Below are positions 58,540 through 64,000 of a stretch of DNA of 64,000 bases, piece by piece (positions within the stretch are counted from its first letter, which is position 1; each line of letters begins with the position of its first letter). The stretch lies in assembly GCA_003212275.1 (NCBI GenBank), contig QCQE01000003.1, positions 1 to 64,000 of the forward strand. Reading direction: 5' to 3'. This DNA is from Pelagibacteraceae bacterium AG-447-N18 (lineage in GTDB: Bacteria > Pseudomonadota > Alphaproteobacteria > Pelagibacterales > Pelagibacteraceae). A program made the translations under genes and the position numbers. Below the pieces are notes generated by a model. That model saw only the letters and a list, made by a program, of their open reading frames with translations. It ran no database searches and was not told the DNA's origin.

Positions 58540-60777
58540 TTAGTTTAATTTCAAATCAAATCGATCGGAATTCATAACTTTTACCCATGCCGCGATAAAA
58601 TCTTTAATAAATTTATCACCTGAATCTTCACATGCATAAACTTCCGCTAGAGCTCTTAGTTGAGAATTTGAACCAAAAATTAAATCAACTCTTGTCGCCT
58701 TCCATTTAGTTTTTTGAGTTTTTCTATCTTTACCAATAAACGTTTGTTCAGATTTATCTTCTTCTTTCCAAGTCGTATTCATGTCTAAAAGATTTATGAA
58801 ATAATCGTTAGTAAGAGAACCAGGTCTGTTAGTAAAAACACCATGTTTTGAACCATCAAAATTTGTGTTTAATACTCTCATACCACCCATAAGTGCAGTC
58901 ATTTCTGGAGCTGTTAAACCCATCAATTGAGCCTTATCAACTAGTTTTTCCTCTGCTGAAACATTCGAAGCTCCACCATTTAGGTAGTTTCTAAAACCAT
59001 CTGCTTGTGGTTCTAGAAGACCAAATGAGTTAATATCAGTCTGATCTTGTCTTGCATCTCCCCTTCCTGCTGAAAATGGAACTTGGACTTTATGGCCAGC
59101 TTTTTTAGCAGCCATTTCAATACCAACACCACCAGCTAGTACAATTAAGTCTGCCATTGAAACACTTTTCTTTTTACTATCAAATTTGCTTTTAATTTTT
59201 TCTAAAGCTTTAATTACAATCGATAATTTTTTTGGATTGTTCACTTTCCAATTTTTTTGTGGTTCCAACATTATTCTTGCGCCATTTGCACCGCCTCTTT
59301 TATCAGAGCCTCTAAACGTAGATGCTGAAGCCCATGCAGTAGAGACTAAATCTGGAATTGATATTTTTGATTTAGAGATTTTACTTTTTAAATCTTTAAT
59401 ATCCTTTGATTTAAGTTTATATTTAGGCTTATCAATTGGATCCTGCCAAATTAGTTGTTCTTTTGGAACCTCACTACCAAGATAGCAAACTCTTGGCCCC
59501 ATATCTCTGTGAGTTAATTTAAACCATGCTCTCGCAAAAGCATCGTGAAATTCTTTTGGATTTTGGTGAAAATGTTTTGTGATGGGTCCATAACTAGGGT
59601 CAACTTTCATCGATATGTCGGTTGTTTGCATCATTGGTGGATGAAGCACACCTTTTTGATGTGCATCGGGAACCATTTTAATCTCCTGCCCATTTTTCTT
59701 CGGAGTCCATTGGTGAGCACCAGCTGGGCTTTTTGTAAGTTCCCACTCATGTCCATATAAACAATCCAAATAACCCATATCCCATTGAATTGGATTTTGA
59801 GTCCAAGCGCCCTCAATACCACTACTTATTGTATCAACACCTTTTCCAGATTTATATCCACTATTCCACCCAGTTGACTGGTCTTGAAGTTTTGAAGCCT
59901 CAGGGTCTGGTCCTTTAAATGACTCTGATGCTGCACCATGAGATTTTCCAAACGTATGTCCTCCAGCAACTAATGCTGCTGTCTCATAGTCATTCATAGC
60001 CATTCTGCCAAATGTTTCTCTAATATCATGTGCTGCTAGTTTTGGATCTGGATTAGCGTCAGGACCTTGCGGATTTACATAGATTAAACCCATATGTGAA
60101 GCTCCTAATGGCTGTTCTAAATCTCTTTTTCCACTATATCTTTCCACACCTAACATTTCTTTTTCTGAACCCCAATAAATATCATCTTCTGGTTCCCAAA
60201 TATCAGTTCTACCAGCTCCGAAACCAAAAGTTTTAAAACCCATAGAGTCTAAAGCCACGTTTCCAACAAGTATGAATAAATCTGCCCATGAAATTTTTCT
60301 TCCATATTTTTTTTTAATAGGCCATAAAAGTAATCTGGCTTTATCTAGGTTCACATTATCTGGCCAAGAATTAAGTGGCGCAAATCTCTGGTTACCTGTT
60401 CCCGCTCCACCTCGACCATCACCAGTTCTATAAGTTCCTGCGGCATGCCAAGCTAATCTAATAAATAACGGACCATAATGACCATAATCTGCTGGCCACC
60501 ATTCTTGCGAGTCTGTCATTAATTTTTTTAAATCTTTTTTTAATGCTTTGTAATTTAGTTTTTTAAATTCTTTTGCATAATTAAATTTTTGATCCATAGG
60601 ATTAGATAAACTTGAGTGCTGACTAAGAATTTTAAGGTTTAAACTATTTGGCCAAAAGTCTCTTACTGTTTGACCTCTTCCTGCAGAAAACTTTGCAGGT
60701 GTTCCTGCACCGGTAAATGGACATTTGCTCATTTGATTAGCTTTAAAAGACTTATTTTTGAAATTTTCAGTACTCAT
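58540..60777 (-). CDS. katG: Catalase-peroxidase
   Basis: 745 residues, full-length with both peroxidase-type domains. The active site has [23 protein letters not shown] (distal Arg, Trp, His), the adduct Tyr in [17 protein letters not shown], and proximal His in [15 protein letters not shown]. KatG destroys H2O2 and oxidises various donors. A consensus promoter and two 15-bp operators lie directly upstream (60816-60862). The next genes downstream, the beta-hydroxylase and DUF2061 genes, follow after 24 nt and -1 nt. Confidence 0.97.
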   Translation of the reverse strand: MSTENFKNKSFKANQMSKCPFTGAGTPAKFSAGRGQTVRDFWPNSLNLKILSQHSSLSNPMDQKFNYAKEFKKLNYKALKKDLKKLMTDSQEWWPADYGHYGPLFIRLAWHAAGTYRTGDGRGGAGTGNQRFAPLNSWPDNVNLDKARLLLWPIKKKYGRKISWADLFILVGNVALDSMGFKTFGFGAGRTDIWEPEDDIYWGSEKEMLGVERYSGKRDLEQPLGASHMGLIYVNPQGPDANPDPKLAAHDIRETFGRMAMNDYETAALVAGGHTFGKSHGAASESFKGPDPEASKLQDQSTGWNSGYKSGKGVDTISSGIEGAWTQNPIQWDMGYLDCLYGHEWELTKSPAGAHQWTPKKNGQEIKMVPDAHQKGVLHPPMMQTTDISMKVDPSYGPITKHFHQNPKEFHDAFARAWFKLTHRDMGPRVCYLGSEVPKEQLIWQDPIDKPKYKLKSKDIKDLKSKISKSKISIPDLVSTAWASASTFRGSDKRGGANGARIMLEPQKNWKVNNPKKLSIVIKALEKIKSKFDSKKKSVSMADLIVLAGGVGIEMAAKKAGHKVQVPFSAGRGDARQDQTDINSFGLLEPQADGFRNYLNGGASNVSAEEKLVDKAQLMGLTAPEMTALMGGMRVLNTNFDGSKHGVFTNRPGSLTNDYFINLLDMNTTWKEEDKSEQTFIGKDRKTQKTKWKATRVDLIFGSNSQLRALAEVYACEDSGDKFIKDFIAAWVKVMNSDRFDLKLN

Positions 60778-60815
60778 AATTTATATATTTCTCCCATGGT
60801 TATTAGAATTGTTAA

Positions 60816-60843
60816 TTTATAATAATTCTAAACTAAATGTCAA
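60816..60843 (-). promoter_or_regulatory. katG promoter
   Basis: On the minus strand TTGACA (60843-60838) and TATAAA (60821-60816) are 16 nt apart, the -35 matching the sigma-70 consensus fully and the -10 in five of six. A GGGAG Shine-Dalgarno lies at 60795-60791, about 13 nt before the ATG, somewhat far. Site A of the operator covers the spacer and -10 and site B adjoins the -35. Confidence 0.7.
60817..60831. promoter_or_regulatory. Irr/PerR-type operator A upstream of katG
   Basis: TTATAATAATTCTAA, an imperfect 7-1-7 inverted repeat one base from the PerR box TTATAATNATTATAA, and similar to the TTAGAA/TTCTAA half-sites of Irr boxes. It overlaps the -10 of the katG promoter. Confidence 0.65.
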
Positions 60844-60847
60844 CAGT

Positions 60848-60862
60848 TTAGAATGATTATAA
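60848..60862. promoter_or_regulatory. Irr/PerR-type operator B upstream of katG
   Basis: TTAGAATGATTATAA, essentially site A in inverse orientation, again 14 of 15 to the PerR box. Centre-to-centre distance to site A is 31 bp, three helical turns, so two dimers could bind on one DNA face around the -35. Confidence 0.65.
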
Positions 60863-60886
60863 TATAAATTTAGAGCGAAGGATTTT

Positions 60887-61315
60887 TTAATTTTGATTTT
60901 GAGTATCACTCGCAACTCTTACTAAAACTTCAACAGAACTAATTTTTTTTCCTGTAATATTATTTTTGATATTAACTTTTCCAATTTCGTTATCATTACA
61001 ATCTATAAGTAAATTTGTGTCCTCATCATAAAAATGATGATGTTTAGTAATATTTGTATCAAAATAACTTTTATCGCTACTGATCGTAATTTCTTTTAAA
61101 TATCCTTTATCTTTAAAAGCATGAACTGTGTTGTAAATTGTAGCTAAAGATATTTTTTCATTAAAATTTTCTGAAATGTTTTTTGCTAAATCATTAATTG
61201 TAAAGTGAAATGTTTTGTCCCTATTAAATAAGACTTCACAAATTTTAAGTCTTTGTTTAGTGGGTCTAAGACCAGAATTTCTTAATTTGCTAACAAATTC
61301 GCTATTTTTTAACAT
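60887..61315 (-). CDS. irr: Irr-type Fur family transcriptional regulator
   Basis: 142 residues. The winged helix is [16 protein letters not shown] to [21 protein letters not shown], followed by [23 protein letters not shown]-x-TxHHHF (His92-94) is typical of Irr, the haem-responsive alphaproteobacterial Fur relative. CxxC pairs of Fur and PerR for structural zinc are absent. Irr senses haem and iron and in several rhizobia and Brucella affects catalase. Same strand as katG with the operator region between; site C overlaps its own start region, which implies autoregulation. PerR-like function is an alternative. Confidence 0.87.
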   Translation of the reverse strand: MLKNSEFVSKLRNSGLRPTKQRLKICEVLFNRDKTFHFTINDLAKNISENFNEKISLATIYNTVHAFKDKGYLKEITISSDKSYFDTNITKHHHFYDEDTNLLIDCNDNEIGKVNIKNNITGKKISSVEVLVRVASDTQNQN

Positions 61316-61321
61316 TGTTAA

Positions 61322-61336
61322 TTATAATAATTCTAA
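61322..61336. promoter_or_regulatory. Irr/PerR-type operator C between irr and fabA
   Basis: TTATAATAATTCTAA, identical to site A over all 15 bases. It is 6 nt upstream of the irr start codon, and 26 bp of flanking sequence (61315-61339) match 60809-60834 except for one T. It could repress irr and reach the -35 of fabA, for which a TATAAT lies at 61350-61355. Confidence 0.65.
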
Positions 61337-61388
61337 ACTTTATGTATATTATAATGGTTTAAAATCAAGTATTAAGGTGATCTATTTT

Positions 61389-61889
61389 ATGAAAAAAAAC
61401 TCCTACTCTTATGAAGAACTTATAAGTTGCGGAAAAGGAGGTCTTTTTGGTCCCGGAAATGCAAAATTACCGCTTCCACCAATGTTAATGTTTGATAGAA
61501 TTACAGAAATTAATGACAATGATGGTGCTTTTAAAAAAGGCTCATTAAAAGCTGAACTAGATATAAAGAAAGACCTTTGGTTTTTTGATTGTCATTTCAA
61601 AGAAGATCCTGTGATGCCAGGATGTCTTGGACTTGATGCCATGTGGCAACTTGTAGGATTTTATTTGGGCTGGATTGGAAATCCAGGGAAGGGAAGAGCC
61701 TTAGGTGTTGGCACAGTAAAATTTACAGGCGAGGTTTTACAGAATGTTAAATTAGTCAAATATGAAATTGATATGAAGAAAATTATGTCCCCTGGTGGTA
61801 CAACTGTCGGTTTGGCTAATGGTATATTATTAGCAGACGAAAAAAAAATTTATTCAGCAGACAATTTAAAAGTGGGATTATTTAAATAA
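61389..61889 (+). CDS. fabA: 3-hydroxyacyl-ACP dehydratase/isomerase
   Basis: 166 residues from ATG 61389 ([21 protein letters not shown]); the frame is open earlier but that part is antisense to irr. The hotdog active site is [20 protein letters not shown] with the catalytic His and Asp. FabA dehydrates 3-hydroxyacyl-ACP and isomerises trans-2 to cis-3-decenoyl-ACP for unsaturated fatty acids. The fabB start overlaps its stop by 1 nt. Confidence 0.96.
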   Translation: MKKNSYSYEELISCGKGGLFGPGNAKLPLPPMLMFDRITEINDNDGAFKKGSLKAELDIKKDLWFFDCHFKEDPVMPGCLGLDAMWQLVGFYLGWIGNPGKGRALGVGTVKFTGEVLQNVKLVKYEIDMKKIMSPGGTTVGLANGILLADEKKIYSADNLKVGLFK

Positions 61890-63100
61890 TGAGAAGAGTT
61901 GTAATAACTGGTTTAGGTGTAGTTTCTTGTTTAGGTAATAATCAAGAAGAAGTTTATAAATCTTTATTAAATTCAAAATCAGGTATCTCATTTGCTGAGG
62001 AATATAAGGAGCATAACTTAAAAAGTCATGTGCATGGTAAACCGAACATCAAACTTGAAGATCACATAGATAGAAAAACAATTCGATTTATGGGCTCTGG
62101 TTCAGCTTATAACTATATTGCAATGAAAGAGGCAATTGAAGATTCTGGTCTAGAGGAAAAAGAAGTAAGTAACTTCAATACTGGTATAGTAATGGGGTCT
62201 GGAGGGCCTTCAATAGAGAACGTGATTTTAGCAGCTGACAAAACAAGAGCAAAAACCCCAAAATTAATGGGTCCTTTTATAGTTCCGAGAACCATGGCAA
62301 GTACCGCTTCTGCTACTTTAGCAGTTCCATTTAAAATCAAAGGAACTAACTATACAATGAGTTCTGCATGCGCAACTAGTGGTCACTGCATTGGAAATTC
62401 AATGGAACTAATTCAAATGGGTAAACAGGATATTGTTTTTGCAGGTGGAAGTGAGGAAATACATTGGGCAATGACAGCTATGTTTGATGCTATGACTGCA
62501 CTATCATCAAAATATAATGACACACCTAAATCAGCATCAAGAGCATATGACAAAACTAGAGATGGATTTGTAATCGCTGGTGGAGCGGGTGTGTTGGTTT
62601 TAGAGGAATTTGAGCATGCAAAAGCTAGGGGAGCCAAAATTTATGCAGAATTAACAGGTTATGGTGCTACTTCAGATGGATACGACATGGTAGCCCCATC
62701 TGGAGAAGGTGCTGTCAGATGTATGAAAATGGCAATGGCTACAACTAAAAACAAAATTGATTATATTAATACTCATGGAACTTCTACGCCAGTAGGTGAC
62801 ATAACTGAACTAAAAGCTATTAAGGAAACTTTTGGGGAAAAAATTCCAAAAATAAGTTCAACAAAGTCTTTATCGGGTCACCCTTTAGGTGCTGCGTCAG
62901 TTCATGAAGCTATATATTGCTTAATTATGATGAAAAATAATTTTATTGCTGGATCAGCAAATATTTCTGAAATGGACGAGGATGCTAAAAAATTTCCAAT
63001 AGTTTCGAAAACCGAAACCAACTCCACTTTAAATACAGTGATGTCAAATAGTTTTGGTTTTGGTGGAACTAATGCTGCTTTAATTTTTGAGAAAGTGTAA
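61889..63100 (+). CDS. fabB: 3-oxoacyl-ACP synthase I
   Basis: 403 residues. The Cys-His-His triad is in [26 protein letters not shown] and [17 protein letters not shown]. It elongates cis-unsaturated acyl-ACP. Its pairing with fabA makes FabB, rather than FabF, the better call. Ends 2 bp before fabI. Confidence 0.96.
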   Translation: MRRVVITGLGVVSCLGNNQEEVYKSLLNSKSGISFAEEYKEHNLKSHVHGKPNIKLEDHIDRKTIRFMGSGSAYNYIAMKEAIEDSGLEEKEVSNFNTGIVMGSGGPSIENVILAADKTRAKTPKLMGPFIVPRTMASTASATLAVPFKIKGTNYTMSSACATSGHCIGNSMELIQMGKQDIVFAGGSEEIHWAMTAMFDAMTALSSKYNDTPKSASRAYDKTRDGFVIAGGAGVLVLEEFEHAKARGAKIYAELTGYGATSDGYDMVAPSGEGAVRCMKMAMATTKNKIDYINTHGTSTPVGDITELKAIKETFGEKIPKISSTKSLSGHPLGAASVHEAIYCLIMMKNNFIAGSANISEMDEDAKKFPIVSKTETNSTLNTVMSNSFGFGGTNAALIFEKV

Positions 63101-63102
63101 TA

Positions 63103-63888
63103 ATGAGTTTAATGAAAGGTAAAAAGGGATTGATAATGGGTGTTGCGAATGAGAGGTCTATTGCATGGGGTATTTCTCAAAAATTATCTGAAGCAGGGGC
63201 TGAACTAGCATTTACGTATTTAGGTGATGCCTTAAAAAAAAGAGTAGTTCCCTTAGCTGAAAAATTAAACTCAAATATAACTTTTAGTTGTGATGTTGAA
63301 AAAAAAGAAGACGTAATAAAATTATTTGAGGATATAAAATCAAAATGGAATGAAATTGATTTTGTGGTTCACGCAGTTGCCTTTTCAGATAAATCAGAAC
63401 TATCAGGTGAATATTTAAACACCACTAGAGAAAACTTTTTAAGAAGTATGTTAATATCATGTTTCTCATTTACTGAAGTTGCAAAAGAAGCATCAAAAGT
63501 AATGAAACAAGGTGGCAGTTTGTTGACTTTAACTTATGAGTCCACCAAAGCTATTCCAAATTATAATGTTATGGGTGTTTGTAAATCAGCATTAGAGGCT
63601 AGTGTTAAATATTTAGCAAGAGATCTCGGTGCAAAAGGGATGAGAGTAAATGCAATAAGTGCAGGGCCGATTAAAACATTAGCTGCCTCTGCAATCGGTG
63701 ATGCAAAATTTTTATATAAATGGAATGAAGATCACTCTTTTCTAAAAAGAAATGTTGATATTCATGATGTGGGAAATTCAGCTTTATATCTTTTAAGCGA
63801 TCTTGCTAATGGTGTAACTGGTGAAATTCACTATGTAGATGCTGGATATAATAAAGTGGGTATGCCTGATCCTAAGAATATAACTTAG
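63103..63888 (+). CDS. fabI: Enoyl-ACP reductase (NADH)
   Basis: 261 residues. The N-terminal nucleotide site is MGVANERSIAWGISQKL, and the catalytic Tyr/Lys pair lies in LTYESTKAIPNYNVMGVCKSALEAS with Tyr-x6-Lys spacing of FabI. The end GEIHYVDAGYNKVGMP is also typical. It completes each elongation cycle. It closes the fabA-fabB-fabI operon; an intrinsic terminator follows. Confidence 0.96.
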   Translation: MSLMKGKKGLIMGVANERSIAWGISQKLSEAGAELAFTYLGDALKKRVVPLAEKLNSNITFSCDVEKKEDVIKLFEDIKSKWNEIDFVVHAVAFSDKSELSGEYLNTTRENFLRSMLISCFSFTEVAKEASKVMKQGGSLLTLTYESTKAIPNYNVMGVCKSALEASVKYLARDLGAKGMRVNAISAGPIKTLAASAIGDAKFLYKWNEDHSFLKRNVDIHDVGNSALYLLSDLANGVTGEIHYVDAGYNKVGMPDPKNIT

Positions 63889-63892
63889 TAAA

Positions 63893-63927
63893 ATGGCAGG
63901 ATTTAATCCTGCCATCTCAATTTTTTT
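63893..63927. terminator. Bidirectional intrinsic terminator between fabI and pnp
   Basis: The arms ATGGCAGGATT (63893-63903) and AATCCTGCCAT (63905-63915) are perfectly complementary, followed by a T run at 63921-63927 for the plus strand and preceded by AAAA as a short U-tract for the minus strand. It can end both fabI and the convergent pnp. Confidence 0.9.
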
Positions 63928-64000
63928 ATTCGGAAGCTTGTTTCATTGAGAGTTTTACTTTTCCTCTATCGAAACCAATAACTTTTACTTTTACTTCGTC
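63926..64000 (-). CDS. pnp: Polynucleotide phosphorylase, C-terminal end (cut by window edge)
   Basis: Only the last 24 codons are inside: DEVKVKVIGFDRGKVKLSMK, then QASE and TAA (stop at 63928-63926). This is the final beta strands of an S1 RNA-binding domain ending like alphaproteobacterial PNPase, the 3'-5' phosphorolytic exoribonuclease of the RNA degradosome. A ribosomal protein S1 end is the alternative, but the DRGKVKLSMKQ wording favours PNPase. Confidence 0.75.
   Translation of the reverse strand, partial: DEVKVKVIGFDRGKVKLSMKQASE

Noticed and set aside
61215-61388. Upstream extension of fabA to 61215
   Set aside because: It is antisense to irr and the operator region; the FabA fold starts after 61389.

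Overview
The window is a dense, strongly A+T-rich stretch of bacterial chromosome. Its gene content and order point to an alphaproteobacterium of the SAR11 group (Candidatus Pelagibacter and relatives). The signs are tiny or negative intergenic distances, compact proteins rich in Lys, Asn and Ile, a RegB-type redox kinase, an Irr-type Fur-family regulator, CarD, a Suv3-like helicase, a HIG1-domain protein, and the rpsT-dnaA-dnaN and coaBC-dut neighbourhoods. The assignment is inference from these features; no database search was run. I see no phage, insertion sequence or CRISPR array.

Layout. 1-4.4 kb: end of aroB, bolA, and a tight J-domain/cobS/cobT cassette. 4.4-7.7 kb: gyrB followed at once by the redox kinase regB. 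7.9-10.5 kb: a small accessory patch (FkbM methyltransferase, tRNA-Ser, GT17 glycosyltransferase, Gfo/Idh oxidoreductase). 10.5-20.1 kb: one long minus-strand translation run, read as GT4 glycosyltransferase, thrS, infC, rpmI, rplT, pheS, pheT, lepA, then the Gfo/Idh and GT17 genes. 20.1-32.9 kb: an ABHD10-like hydrolase, glutamate synthase gltB/gltD, uppP, an EamA transporter, and pyruvate dehydrogenase aceE/aceF with an unusual extra lipoyl domain on E1. 33-41.4 kb: thiolase, tRNA-Arg, thioesterase, Suv3-like helicase, TerB, ferredoxin, CarD, a 25-residue basic peptide gene, acyl-CoA synthetase, tRNA-Leu. 41.4-48.5 kb: a DedA-type protein, dsbB, coq7, HNH nuclease, esterase, HIG1 protein, TlpA thioredoxin, then argH/lptM/lysA and plsC. 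48.5-57.7 kb: dnaN, dnaA, rpsT, mutM, and a plus-strand run ubiE, ubiB, coaBC, dut, a ThiF-like gene and an SH3 protein. 57.7-64 kb: katG with an aspartyl hydroxylase and a DUF2061 gene, the Irr-like regulator, fabA-fabB-fabI, and the end of pnp.

How the genes work together. Most are housekeeping: translation, replication, ubiquinone synthesis and fatty acid synthesis. The clearest regulatory unit is at the right end. Three nearly identical 15-bp inverted-repeat operators (TTATAAT-N-ATTCTAA type) lie in the katG promoter and at the irr start, facing fabA. They predict an Irr/PerR-like peroxide, iron or haem regulon covering katG, irr itself and possibly fabA.

Most noteworthy items: the operator set, the lipoyl-AceE fusion with 32 bp of DNA identity to aceF, the cobS/cobT/J-domain/bolA cassette standing apart from any other cobalamin gene, the 25-residue Lys/Ala/Arg peptide with its own Shine-Dalgarno and terminator, several genes too short for routine gene calling (including a likely lptM), and repeated convergent gene pairs whose stop codons overlap by exactly 4 nt.
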